Of a DNA stretch of 19,755 nucleotides, positions 1 through 7,812 are shown piece by piece; within the stretch, counting starts at the first letter, position 1, and each line of letters begins with the position of its first letter. Source of the DNA: Dehalococcoidia bacterium. GTDB lineage: Bacteria > Chloroflexota > Dehalococcoidia > Lucifugimonadales > Lucifugimonadaceae. The stretch is taken from assembly GCA_028278465.1 (NCBI GenBank), contig JANQEF010000112.1, positions 1 through 19,755 of the forward strand. Reading direction: 5' to 3'. Under the pieces are notes generated by a model. It saw nothing but the letters and a program-made list of their open reading frames with translations, did no database searches and had not been told where the DNA came from. A program made the translations under genes and the position numbers.

Positions 1-819
1 AAGGAGCGGCAGGCCGGAATCTGTGAGGCTGCCGCCGATCACCCAGTTGTTGCTGCCCTGCGCCTCGGCCGGATCGCTCACCACGTCGCCGACTCGCACC
101 TTTCCCGACCGGTCCGGCGGATACGCGCCGCGTGGGACGATGCTTTCCTCTTCTGCCTCACCTGTGAGGAATGCTCGGTACAGCGGTCCATCGCCCAGCG
201 CTCGTTTCGCCAGCTCAGGCAGGACTATCACCGGAAGCCTGCCGGTGAGATACCAGCGGAACTCGGCCCATATGGCGATCGAATCGGCCGGCGACCACGG
301 CTCCGGTGCGTAGTCGAGCAGATCGAACTCGATCGGGAGATTGTCGCCGAACGCCTCCGCGGCTGCGTTGATCCCCTGCGAGAAGGCTTCGAGGCGCTCC
401 CGCGTCTGTGCCGGGATGCGGGTCGCCTCTTCGGCTGCGATGCGGTTGAGCCCGACTGTGCGGGCGATGATGTCGGTTTCGAGTGCCGACGGGCCGAGCA
501 CTTCGGAGAGACGCCCCATCGCCTTTCGACGCAGGTAGTCGATCTGCCAGAGCCGGTCCTGGGCCATGGCGTAGCCGTAGCCGAAGAAGAGATCGTGGTC
601 GGTGTCTGCGAAGATGTGCGGGATGCCCCACTCGTCGCGGACTATCTCGACGCTGACGCCGGCAGGTCGTGTCCCCTGTGTCGCCGGCACGCGAGATGCA
701 AGCTGCTTGCTCCACCACGTGTCGAACTCATCACCGGACATCCCTGCTTCCCTGGCAACCTCCGCGATCGGCCTGCCCTGGCCGAGCCGTCTCAAGATGT
801 CGCGATCAGGCAGTGACAT
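1..819 (-). CDS. Penicillin-acylase-family Ntn hydrolase, partial (N-terminal 273 codons)
   Basis: Penicillin amidase (S45) family members hydrolyse amide bonds of acylated amines. They are made as one precursor that cuts itself so that a Ser becomes the N-terminal nucleophile of the beta chain. Here the frame is open from ATG at 819 to the window edge, giving the alpha part and the start of the beta part. Visible landmarks are VRDEWGIPHI (about residues 60-69), AQDRLWQIDY, NLPIEFDLL and GSNNWVIGG with predicted nucleophile Ser256 (codon at 52-54). No signal peptide is seen. The first 45 residues form a helical, helix-turn-helix-like extension (IAEVAREAGMSGDEFDTWW). It is paralogous to the acylase at 10438-12846, with the same motif order and nearly the same spacing to the Ser. 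It lies 127 nt downstream of the D-aminoacylase-like gene on the same strand and may be cotranscribed. The substrate is unknown, and the C-terminal two thirds lie outside the window. Confidence 0.9.
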   Translation of the reverse strand, partial: MSLPDRDILRRLGQGRPIAEVAREAGMSGDEFDTWWSKQLASRVPATQGTRPAGVSVEIVRDEWGIPHIFADTDHDLFFGYGYAMAQDRLWQIDYLRRKAMGRLSEVLGPSALETDIIARTVGLNRIAAEEATRIPAQTRERLEAFSQGINAAAEAFGDNLPIEFDLLDYAPEPWSPADSIAIWAEFRWYLTGRLPVIVLPELAKRALGDGPLYRAFLTGEAEEESIVPRGAYPPDRSGKVRVGDVVSDPAEAQGSNNWVIGGSLTDSGLPLL

Positions 820-919
820 TGCGGTCTCCCTCTATTGGTTCTTTCCGTTCCGCGGGGCGAATAGTACATCTCGGGCTTGCGCCGGAGGTCCGACGTCACG
901 TGCGCTCGCGTGAGTCGCC

Positions 920-932
920 GCCGGTAACCGGC
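920..932. repeat. 13-bp perfect palindrome between the deacylase-like and acylase genes
   Basis: GCCGGT-A-ACCGGC lies 15 nt past the stop of the deacylase-like gene (- strand) and about 100 nt before the acylase start. As RNA it could fold a 5-bp G/C stem with a TAA loop. There is no T-run, so it is more likely a processing stem or a chance GC palindrome than a terminator. The rest of 820-946 shows nothing recognisable. Confidence 0.3.
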
Positions 933-946
933 CGTCAACGAACCCG

Positions 947-2545
947 CTATGGAACCGCCTCGCCGGCCAGCACGCCAGTGCAGCTTCCATCCCGTTTGGC
1001 CAGCTGGCCGTTGACGACGACATGCGGCATCCCGACGGGAGGCACACGCGGGTCCTCGAACGATGCCAGGTCATCTATCCGGTCCGGATCGAACACCACC
1101 AGGTCCGCAAAGTTGCCTTCCTTTACGGTCCCGCGCCCGGTCAACTTGAATCGCTCCGCCGGGTTGCCCGTCATCCTGTGCACCAGCTGCTCCAGCGGCA
1201 CACCATGCCGTCTTCGCAGCCTCCCCAGCAGCCGGGGATAGGTCCCGAACGCCCTCGGGTGACACCCGCTGCCGATCGGTATCGCATCGCTGCCGACCAT
1301 GTAGTCAGGCCGATTGAGCAGTCTCACCACATCCGCCTCGATCTGACGCCACACCGCGATGCTGAGAGGCGGAAGCACAGTCAGGCCGCAGTGCAACTCC
1401 TCTTCCAGCATCACGTCGCACATCATCTCCGCGACCGACACGCCGCGCTCAGCGGCAACATCCGACCACGCCATGCCTTCGAGGTGACGGTTGCGCTCTG
1501 AGCCGATGTAGCTCCAGGAGGTGTGGCCAAGCGCAGGACCGTTTATCTCCTCCAGGAACTCCTCCACACGCGCGCGGTCTTCCGGGTCCCGCAGCCTGGC
1601 AAGGATCGCCTCGGGCCCTCCTTCGACGAACCATCCGGGCAGGCGGCACACCGGCATCGTCGAGCCGCACGGATAGGGATAGGCGTCCAGGGTCAGGTCG
1701 ACACCGTCTTCGACGGCCCGGTCCAACTCCTCCATCAATCCCTCGGCGTCGCCCGGGTTGGCTGGAGTGGTCCTGTGGTGGGCGATATGCAGCTTCACGC
1801 CGGAGCGACGGCCGATCTCCAGCGCCTCTGCGACCGGGGCCAGGCCCTCGGCCCGGTCGGCATTGAAGAACCTGTACTGGATGACGAAGACGCCGTCCAT
1901 CTCTGCCACCACCCGCGCAAGCTCCACCAGTTCTTCAGTCGTGGCGTATGCCGCCGGGAAGAACCCGAGGCCCGTGGACATTCCGGCGGCGCCCTGGTCT
2001 ATCCCCTCCCTGACAAGGTCCTTCGCTGCGTCCAGCGCGGCGCCGGTGAGCGGTACATCCTCGAAGCCGACCGTGCTCAGGCGAACGGCGCAGTGCGGAA
2101 CCAGGGCGACGGTGTTCACGGCGCACTTGCGGTGGTAGTGGCTCCTGAACGCCGCGATGCTGGACATGTCGAGGTCAGTCGGCGGGACTCCGCACAGGCC
2201 GGACATGTACTGGCTGTAAGCGCGGTAGTTCTCGGGGCTGAGCGGAGCGTAGGAAAGGCCGTCCTGGCCGAGCACCTCGGTCGTCACGCCCATGCCGATG
2301 CCGCTCTCGTGCTGCGGGTCGTTCAGGAGCGCGGCGTCGGTGTGGACGTGGGTGTCGATGAACCCGGGAGCGACCACCAGGCCGGGTATCTGAAGCTCTG
2401 TCCGAGCCGCAGGACCGTCTGACCCGCCCGCGATGTCGCCGACCGCCACGATCTTCTGCCCGGAGACCGCAACATCGGCGCAATAGGGAGGCCGTTGGCC
2501 CGTCCCATCGACGACCTGGCCGCCTCTGAGTACTAGATCGAACAC
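947..2545 (-). CDS. Amidohydrolase, N-acyl-D-amino-acid deacylase (D-aminoacylase)-like
   Basis: This 532-residue protein belongs to the amidohydrolase superfamily, in the group that includes D-aminoacylases, which release D-amino acids from N-acyl derivatives. The N-terminal strand block MFDLVLRGGQVVDGTG and the C-terminal GNFADLVVFDP make the small beta-sandwich around the TIM barrel. FIDTHVHTD carries metal ligands His66 and His68, LHIAHH the barrel His256, and MVGSDAIPIG the catalytic Asp420. HPRAFGTYPRLLG and MTGNPAERFKL are family signatures. The start is GTG (2543-2545), chosen because AGGAGT ends 7 nt before it. The stop is TAG. In characterised D-aminoacylases a metal-binding Cys sits in a GNCG motif; here the motif is GQDG with Asp95. 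The barrel His expected in a THIR-like motif is replaced in VIQYRF. The exact substrate is therefore uncertain. It is divergent from the DUF1800 gene. Confidence 0.88.
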   Translation of the reverse strand: MFDLVLRGGQVVDGTGQRPPYCADVAVSGQKIVAVGDIAGGSDGPAARTELQIPGLVVAPGFIDTHVHTDAALLNDPQHESGIGMGVTTEVLGQDGLSYAPLSPENYRAYSQYMSGLCGVPPTDLDMSSIAAFRSHYHRKCAVNTVALVPHCAVRLSTVGFEDVPLTGAALDAAKDLVREGIDQGAAGMSTGLGFFPAAYATTEELVELARVVAEMDGVFVIQYRFFNADRAEGLAPVAEALEIGRRSGVKLHIAHHRTTPANPGDAEGLMEELDRAVEDGVDLTLDAYPYPCGSTMPVCRLPGWFVEGGPEAILARLRDPEDRARVEEFLEEINGPALGHTSWSYIGSERNRHLEGMAWSDVAAERGVSVAEMMCDVMLEEELHCGLTVLPPLSIAVWRQIEADVVRLLNRPDYMVGSDAIPIGSGCHPRAFGTYPRLLGRLRRRHGVPLEQLVHRMTGNPAERFKLTGRGTVKEGNFADLVVFDPDRIDDLASFEDPRVPPVGMPHVVVNGQLAKRDGSCTGVLAGEAVP

Positions 2546-2706
2546 GCTGGATACTCCTGGAAAGGTTCGAATTATTGTAGGCGCGGCTCACGCCGCTACG
2601 GTGTTCACATCTTTTCTGTCGGTAGATGGTGCGCAACCGACGGGCGAGGTGTATTCTTGCCGACGTTTCGTTGCCGGGTACCGTGTCGTCTATGGAGGAT
2701 CAACTC
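2546..2706. promoter_or_regulatory. Divergent intergenic region between deacylase-like and DUF1800 genes
   Basis: This 161-bp gap must hold promoters for both directions. It contains GCGGC-TCAC-GCCGC (2583-2596) and GTCGGT-N12-ACCGAC (2618-2641), both perfect inverted repeats. No convincing -35/-10 pair could be picked on either strand. The Shine-Dalgarno AGGAGT (2553-2558, - strand) serves the deacylase-like gene, and GGAGG (2694-2698) serves the DUF1800 gene. Confidence 0.45.
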
Positions 2707-4065
2707 GTGGACGAAGATCGAAGCCTGATCGCCCACCTTCTGCGAAGAGCGGGTTTCGGAGCGACGCCGTCCGATATCGACGCTGCGGCAGCCGCGGGAT
2801 ACGAGGCGACGCTCGACGACCTGCTGCATCCCGAGCGGTTCGAACGTCCTGCCGAAGACCTGCTCGCACGGTTCCATTCCGAGCACAGTGACGAAGAGTC
2901 CCCGCGCTGGGCCGCGATCAAGTGGACCTACCGCATGATCAACTCGCGCCGTCCCCTGGAAGAGAAGATGGCGTTGCTGTGGCACGGCGTCTTCGCCACC
3001 GGATGGGCCAAGGTCACCAACGGCCAGATGATGCAGCGCCAGTACGAGATGCTGCGCGACAACGGCCTCGGCAACTTCCGCACGCTCCTCCAGAAGCTCT
3101 CGCGCGACCCCGCGATGATCTACTGGCTCGACCAGCAGTCCAACCACTCTGAAGCTGTTAACGAAAACTACGGTCGTGAACTGCTTGAGCTGTTCAGCAT
3201 GGGCCGCGGCAACTACACGGAAGACGACGTGCGCGCATGCGCGAGGGCCTTCACCGGCTGGACGATGACACAGGTCCTGCCCCGCTATCCGACCGGCTAC
3301 TGGCCGGCCGAATTCGTGTACCGCGAGGAGGATCACGACAACGACGAGAAGACGTTCCTCGGCGAGACCGGCAACTTCAACGGTGACGACGTGATCGAGA
3401 TCATCGTGCGCCAGCCTGCCACCGCTACCTTCGTGGCCCGCGAGATCTACAGGGCTTTCGTGGCGGACGATGTCGACGAAGATCACGTCCAGGAGATAGC
3501 GGACGCGTATGTGAGGTACGGATACGAGCTGCGCGATGTGATGCGGTTCGTGTTCGAGTCTGACTTCTTCAAGCACGCACGGTTCAAGCGTGTCAAGAGC
3601 CCGATAGAGTTCGTGGTCGGCACGGTGAAGCTGGCGGGAGAGCACCGCGATCCGCACCAGTTCAACCTGGCTCGCCTGCCCGCGCTCTCCGCCATGATGG
3701 GCCAGGAGTTGCTGAATCCGCCAACCGTCGAGGGGTGGCACACCGGCAGAGAGTGGATCGATTCGGCGTTCCTTGTTGAGCGCGTGAACTTCGCGGCCGA
3801 GAAGCTCGGTGACAGTTCGGCGCCCGGAATCGCCGAGATCGCTTCCCGAATCCGCAGTGGACACACGTCTGCTTCCGCAGCCGATCTGCTTGACGCCTGC
3901 GCAGCCGAGGCCGGAGGCGTGAACCTCAACGAATCCACGCGCTCAGCCATCCTCAACGAACTGTCTGTCCAGGATGAGATCGCCTGCGAGGGACCGGAGC
4001 TGGACGATGCCGTTGCCGAGGCGCTGGCGTTGATCGGCGCGTCCAGGGAGTATCAGTTTGCCTGA
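2707..4065 (+). CDS. DUF1800 domain protein
   Basis: The whole 452-residue protein fits the DUF1800 family, whose biochemical role is not established. Landmarks: HLLRRAGFGATPSDID at residues 10-25, the W-H-G-V-F segment near 92-96, NENYGRELLELFSMG at 152-166, the YTEDDV...ARAFTGW block after it, then HDNDEKTFLG, PATATFVAREIYRAFV, VKSPIEFVVG and the C-terminal MGQELLNPPTVEGWHTGREWI. I place the start at GTG 2707 because GGAGG (2694-2698) sits 8 nt upstream; the in-frame ATG at 2692 overlaps that Shine-Dalgarno and has none of its own. No signal peptide, Tat motif or lipobox is visible. It is followed after 52 nt by a DUF1501 gene, a pairing that is common in bacteria. It opens a four-gene + strand unit. 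Confidence 0.88.
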   Translation: MDEDRSLIAHLLRRAGFGATPSDIDAAAAAGYEATLDDLLHPERFERPAEDLLARFHSEHSDEESPRWAAIKWTYRMINSRRPLEEKMALLWHGVFATGWAKVTNGQMMQRQYEMLRDNGLGNFRTLLQKLSRDPAMIYWLDQQSNHSEAVNENYGRELLELFSMGRGNYTEDDVRACARAFTGWTMTQVLPRYPTGYWPAEFVYREEDHDNDEKTFLGETGNFNGDDVIEIIVRQPATATFVAREIYRAFVADDVDEDHVQEIADAYVRYGYELRDVMRFVFESDFFKHARFKRVKSPIEFVVGTVKLAGEHRDPHQFNLARLPALSAMMGQELLNPPTVEGWHTGREWIDSAFLVERVNFAAEKLGDSSAPGIAEIASRIRSGHTSASAADLLDACAAEAGGVNLNESTRSAILNELSVQDEIACEGPELDDAVAEALALIGASREYQFA

Positions 4066-4117
4066 GCAAGGGTTCATGTTCAGAGCTCGCCGCCACTAGC
4101 TCGATAACGAGGGACAG

Positions 4118-5293
4118 ATGAGCACAACACACGGCAACGGCAACGGATCAAAGCGAACCAGGGAGCCTGTGCTGGTCGTGCTCCAGCTTTCGGGCGGCAA
4201 CGACTTCATGAACACCGTCGTCCCTTACGGCGACCCGCTCTACTACGACTTCCGGAAGACCGTCGGCATCAGTGAAGAGGACCTGTTGCCGGTCAACGAC
4301 GATGTCGGCTTCCACCCGGCGATGGCGGAGATCAAGTCCCTCTACGACTCGGGCAACGTCGCGGTCATACAGGGCATCGGGTATCCGGACCCCGACCGCT
4401 CACACTTCAGGTCGATGGACATATGGCACACCGCGGAGCCTCACGACTTCAGCAGTGAAGGCTGGCTTGGCAGGACGATTCGGGAACTCGACCCGCAGAA
4501 GCAGAACGTCGTGACCGGTGTGAGCTTCGGGTCCGGGCTGCCGAGGGCGATGTACCTCTCCGGGACGCCCGCGATCTCCGTGACCGAGCTTGAGAGCTAC
4601 GGCCTCCTCACCTCCCTCTCCGGGGTTCGCCAGCGTGCGGCGCTCAACGCCTTCACCCGCATGTACGTGCCGGAGGAGTTCGAAGAGGCGCAGATGGTGA
4701 TGCAGCACATCGGCCAGACCGGTCTAGACTCGCTGGCCGCCGTCGATCTGCTCAGGTCCGCTCCCGACGGGTACTCATCGACCGTGGAGTACGCCTCCGA
4801 TCCGCTGGCCCAGAGCCTGAAGGGAATCGCGCAGGTGCACCTGGCCGGGCTGGGGACCAGGATCTTCTACGCCCAGCACGGCGGATACGATGTTCACGGC
4901 AACCAGGTCCAGACGCAGGCAAAGCTATGGAGCCAGGTTTCCCGCGCGGTGCAGGACTTCTTCGCCGACCTGAAGGAGCACGATGCATCGGACGAAGTGG
5001 TGATGTTGATCTTCTCGGAGTTCGGAAGGCGCGTGCGCGACAACGGAAACGGCACCGACCACGGCTCAGGTGGAGGCGCATTCGTCGTCGGCGAGCACGT
5101 GGCAGGCGGCCTCTACGCAGACTACCCGAGCCTGAAACCCGCCGACCAGGTCAGCGGTGACATGGCGTACAACAACGACTTCCGAGGCGTGTATTCGACT
5201 CTGCTGGACGACTGGCTGGGGATACATCCAGACCCGATCGTCAACGGCCACTTCGAGCAGTTCGAAGGGATGCTGCAGCCGCTGCAGTTATGA
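4118..5293 (+). CDS. DUF1501 domain protein
   Basis: This 391-residue protein matches DUF1501 over its full length. The family resembles alkaline-phosphatase/sulfatase-fold proteins, but its reaction is unknown. Seen motifs are VLQLSGGNDFMNTVVP at residues 21-36, HFRSMDIWHTAEP at 96-108, HGGYDVHGNQ at 254-263, SEFGRR at 300-305, TDHGSGG at 313-319 and DFRGVYSTLLDDWLG at 354-368. The Asp and His residues of GGND, GGYDVH and TDHG are candidate metal ligands by analogy only. The start ATG follows GAGGGACAG. Family members very often begin with a twin-arginine signal; this one starts MSTTHGNGNGSKRTREP and enters the first core strand at residue 17, so it looks cytoplasmic. It sits between the DUF1800 gene and the NHL gene and probably forms an operon with both. 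Confidence 0.9.
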   Translation: MSTTHGNGNGSKRTREPVLVVLQLSGGNDFMNTVVPYGDPLYYDFRKTVGISEEDLLPVNDDVGFHPAMAEIKSLYDSGNVAVIQGIGYPDPDRSHFRSMDIWHTAEPHDFSSEGWLGRTIRELDPQKQNVVTGVSFGSGLPRAMYLSGTPAISVTELESYGLLTSLSGVRQRAALNAFTRMYVPEEFEEAQMVMQHIGQTGLDSLAAVDLLRSAPDGYSSTVEYASDPLAQSLKGIAQVHLAGLGTRIFYAQHGGYDVHGNQVQTQAKLWSQVSRAVQDFFADLKEHDASDEVVMLIFSEFGRRVRDNGNGTDHGSGGGAFVVGEHVAGGLYADYPSLKPADQVSGDMAYNNDFRGVYSTLLDDWLGIHPDPIVNGHFEQFEGMLQPLQL

Positions 5294-5321
5294 TGACCGA
5301 AGTAGGTTTCAGGCAAACAAA

Positions 5322-6446
5322 GTGACCACCGCAAGCCCAATCAGACCTGGAGAGTCGGCCGAGCCATTCGACCCGGTCGGACCGTACCCGTCTCTGCTCC
5401 GGATCGGACACAGGTACGAGATATCGCTCGGCCAGAGACTGGCCCTGGGCGGCTTCAAAGGCCCGCAGGACCTGGCCGTCGGACCGGACGGCTGGCTGTA
5501 CGTGGTCAACCGTTTCACCGAGGCAGGTTCCGACGTGCCGAGGAGCCGGTTCGTCCGGGTGCGCGCCGATGACAACGGGTATGAAGACGACATCGTCGCA
5601 TCGCTGTCCGGCCAGCCTGACCTCGTGGGCAAGGAAACCCTCCCGTCCCCGGTGATGTGCACCATCGACAGCGCCGGAACGCTTTTCCTGACGGATGAGC
5701 ACGCCAACCTCGTAGCGATGTTCGACTCAGTTTCAGGCGACGCCGTCGGTCACTGGGGCAGCGCCGGAACAGGTCCCGGGCAGCTCAACGCCCCGTCCGG
5801 GATCGTGCTCGACGCAGAAGAAAACGTCTGGGTCGTCAGCACGCTGAACCACAGAGTGGATCAATTCACGCGGGACGGCGAACACATAAAGGGCTTTGGC
5901 GAGTACGGCGACGGACCGGGCCAGCTGAGCCACCCGTGGGGCGTCGCCGTCGATCCAATTACGCAGACCCTGTTAGTGGCTGACTGGCGGAACGACCGCG
6001 TTCAAAGATTCTCGCCAGATGGCGAACTGCTTCAGATCATCGGAAGACCGGGCAATGGTCCCGGCGAGATGAATCGCCCGAGCGGCGTGGCTGTCGACGG
6101 GCAGGGTGATATCTACGTTGCGGACCGCAGCAACAACCGTGTGCTGCTCTTCAACCCGCGCGGGATGTTCATCGAGTCGTTCCGCGGCGACGCGACGCTG
6201 AACGAGCGTGGCATCCAGAAGCTCATGGCGAACCTCGACATGGTCCGCATCCGAGAGAACGTCGTGAACCTGGACGACGAGAAGCGGTTCAGGAACCCGA
6301 CTTCGGTGAAGATCGGCAGCGATGGCCTGGTGTTCATGGTAGATTCGGGCCGGTACCGCATACAGGTCTACAGGAAACTGTGCCGTGAGCTCGGCGCGGA
6401 CGAGATCGACCCGCCGACGATGCACACCGATCCGACGCTTACCTGA
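5322..6446 (+). CDS. NHL-repeat six-bladed beta-propeller protein
   Basis: This 374-residue protein is built mainly of NHL repeats. Blade-like units start near residues 48 (GPQDLAVGPDGWLYVVN), 110, 157 (APSGIVLD), 204 (HPWGVAVD), 252 (RPSGVAVD) and 325 (NPTSVKIG), each followed by a strand of the type IYVADRSNNRVLLF. GxGPGQL/GPGEM loops join them. NHL propellers usually act as binding scaffolds or sensors; a few cleave amidated peptides, but the residues needed for that activity were not identified here. The start is GTG 5322, 28 nt after the DUF1501 stop; the next in-frame ATG upstream (5157) lies inside the DUF1501 gene. The Shine-Dalgarno is weak (AGG, 8 nt upstream), consistent with coupling to the preceding gene. 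There is no signal peptide. An insertion at about 290-320, charged and helix-like, separates the last two blades. Confidence 0.82.
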   Translation: MTTASPIRPGESAEPFDPVGPYPSLLRIGHRYEISLGQRLALGGFKGPQDLAVGPDGWLYVVNRFTEAGSDVPRSRFVRVRADDNGYEDDIVASLSGQPDLVGKETLPSPVMCTIDSAGTLFLTDEHANLVAMFDSVSGDAVGHWGSAGTGPGQLNAPSGIVLDAEENVWVVSTLNHRVDQFTRDGEHIKGFGEYGDGPGQLSHPWGVAVDPITQTLLVADWRNDRVQRFSPDGELLQIIGRPGNGPGEMNRPSGVAVDGQGDIYVADRSNNRVLLFNPRGMFIESFRGDATLNERGIQKLMANLDMVRIRENVVNLDDEKRFRNPTSVKIGSDGLVFMVDSGRYRIQVYRKLCRELGADEIDPPTMHTDPTLT

Positions 6447-6506
6447 CCGGCTGGACGCCGACGCCGCAAACCCGACAATCGAGTCGCTCTGAAAAAGGAA
6501 CAGACC

Positions 6507-7802
6507 ATGACCGCCATCGAAACGCGCTATGCCGAAGCCCACCCGACGTCACAGGAGCTGGGCGGACGGGCCACAGGCCTTTTCCCCGAGGGCGTCACCC
6601 ACGTTTCTCGCCAGATGGCCCCGTTCCCGGTCTACATGGAACGCGGCAGCGGGCCTCGCAAGTGGGACGTGGACGGCAACGAGTACATCGACTATAAGAC
6701 CGGCCACGGCTCGATGATCCTCGGACAGGCGCACCCGGCAGTCGTCGACGCGGTACAGGCGCAGATGGCGAACGGCACCCACCTCAGCTCAGGGACTAGG
6801 CTGGAGATCGACTGGGCTGAAGCCGTGATCCGACTCGTCCCGTCCGTCGAGAAGGTCCGCTTCGTCAGCTCCGGCACCGAAGCGCTGATGATGGCCTTCA
6901 AGATGGCCCGGGTCTATACCGGCAAGGAGAAGATCGTTAAGTTCGAAGGCGCCTTCCACGGCTGGTCAGACCCTGCGTATGTGACAGACGAGGAGACGGA
7001 CCGGCAGTATGGCATCCCGCGCGGGACCAGCGAGTCGATGATCAACCTGCCGCCGCATGACCTCGACGCCGTCGATCAACTGCTGTCGAGCAGCGACGAC
7101 ATCGCGGCGGTGGTATTCCAGGGCAACGACATCGCCCATCCCGATTTCATCACCGGCCTGCGCGATGTGACGGCGAAACACGACACGCTGCTGATCTTCG
7201 ACGAGGTGGTAAGCGGATTCCGGTGGTCAAAGGCCGGTTGCCAGGGCCGGTTCGGGGTGGAGCCTGACCTGAGCGCGTTTGCGAAGATCCTTGCGGGCGG
7301 ACTTCCCGGCGGGTGCGTCGGCGGACGCGCCGAGATCGTGAACACGGTCGGCGAGGGCGGCATACGCCACCCTGGCACCTTCAACGCCAACCCGCTTTCT
7401 GCGGCCGCCGGCAGCACGGCGCTCAAGATCCTCGAAAGCGAGCCGATCGTCGAGACTGCCGAGAAGCAGGCGATCAGGCTGCGGGACGGCATCAACAGAG
7501 TGCTGAACTCTATGGAGATCCCAGGCGGCGCCTACGGCGTCTCATCGATCGTCATGGTCAGCCTCGGCGCATCTGTCGACACGAGCGATCCCTACGCCGT
7601 GCCGGACGGTGTCGAGCAAGGCGGCAGGCCTGTGACTAACGACGTGCTCGATCAGCTGCAACTGGCGATTGTCAACGAGGGCTTGTGGACTCACCCCGCG
7701 TCGATGATCCTCTCGGCGACGCACTCTGACGATGATGTCGATCAGACCGTCGAACGGTACGAGGCCGGGCTTAAGCAGGTCCGAAGCGCGGGGCTGATCT
7801 AG
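6507..7802 (+). CDS. Class III PLP aminotransferase, glutamate-1-semialdehyde 2,1-aminomutase-like
   Basis: This 431-residue PLP enzyme has the aminotransferase class III fold. VDGNEYIDYKTGHGSMILGQAHP (about 55-77), the phosphate-binding SSGTEA (121-126), FEGAFHGW (147-153), IFDEVVSGFR (230-239, Asp232 toward the pyridine nitrogen) and AFAKILAGGLPGG (257-269, Schiff-base Lys260) are all present. HPGTFNANPLSAAAG is the usual phosphate/dimer loop. The sequence resembles glutamate-1-semialdehyde aminomutase, but the block normally reading VIVEPVAGN is VVFQGNDI here, and no haem genes are nearby. A catabolic aminotransferase or aminomutase acting on another substrate is more likely. The start ATG has AAGGAA 6 nt upstream. 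It ends the + strand unit, 60 nt after the NHL gene, and is convergent with the M28 gene with only 10 bp between the stops. Confidence 0.88.
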   Translation: MTAIETRYAEAHPTSQELGGRATGLFPEGVTHVSRQMAPFPVYMERGSGPRKWDVDGNEYIDYKTGHGSMILGQAHPAVVDAVQAQMANGTHLSSGTRLEIDWAEAVIRLVPSVEKVRFVSSGTEALMMAFKMARVYTGKEKIVKFEGAFHGWSDPAYVTDEETDRQYGIPRGTSESMINLPPHDLDAVDQLLSSSDDIAAVVFQGNDIAHPDFITGLRDVTAKHDTLLIFDEVVSGFRWSKAGCQGRFGVEPDLSAFAKILAGGLPGGCVGGRAEIVNTVGEGGIRHPGTFNANPLSAAAGSTALKILESEPIVETAEKQAIRLRDGINRVLNSMEIPGGAYGVSSIVMVSLGASVDTSDPYAVPDGVEQGGRPVTNDVLDQLQLAIVNEGLWTHPASMILSATHSDDDVDQTVERYEAGLKQVRSAGLI

Positions 7803-7812
7803 CCCGGCACGC

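Noticed and set aside
1523..2422. Open frame of 299 codons on the + strand opposite the deacylase-like gene
   Set aside because: The - strand product has the full amidohydrolase motif set. The + strand product is rich in Arg, His and Val with no domain.
2626..2706. Earlier starts (2626 and 2692) for the DUF1800 gene
   Set aside because: Neither has a ribosome binding site, and the ATG at 2692 is part of the GGAGG region that serves GTG 2707.
2605..3864. Long open frame on the - strand opposite the DUF1800 gene (419 codons)
   Set aside because: It lies antisense to a gene whose product matches DUF1800 over its whole length. Its translation has no recognisable domain, and long antisense frames are expected in GC-rich DNA.
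7790..7806. GGGCT-GATCT-AGCCC hairpin at the convergent ends of the PLP enzyme and M28 genes as a bidirectional terminator
   Set aside because: It is only 5 bp with no T-run on either strand, and it overlaps coding sequence. Not strong enough to list.
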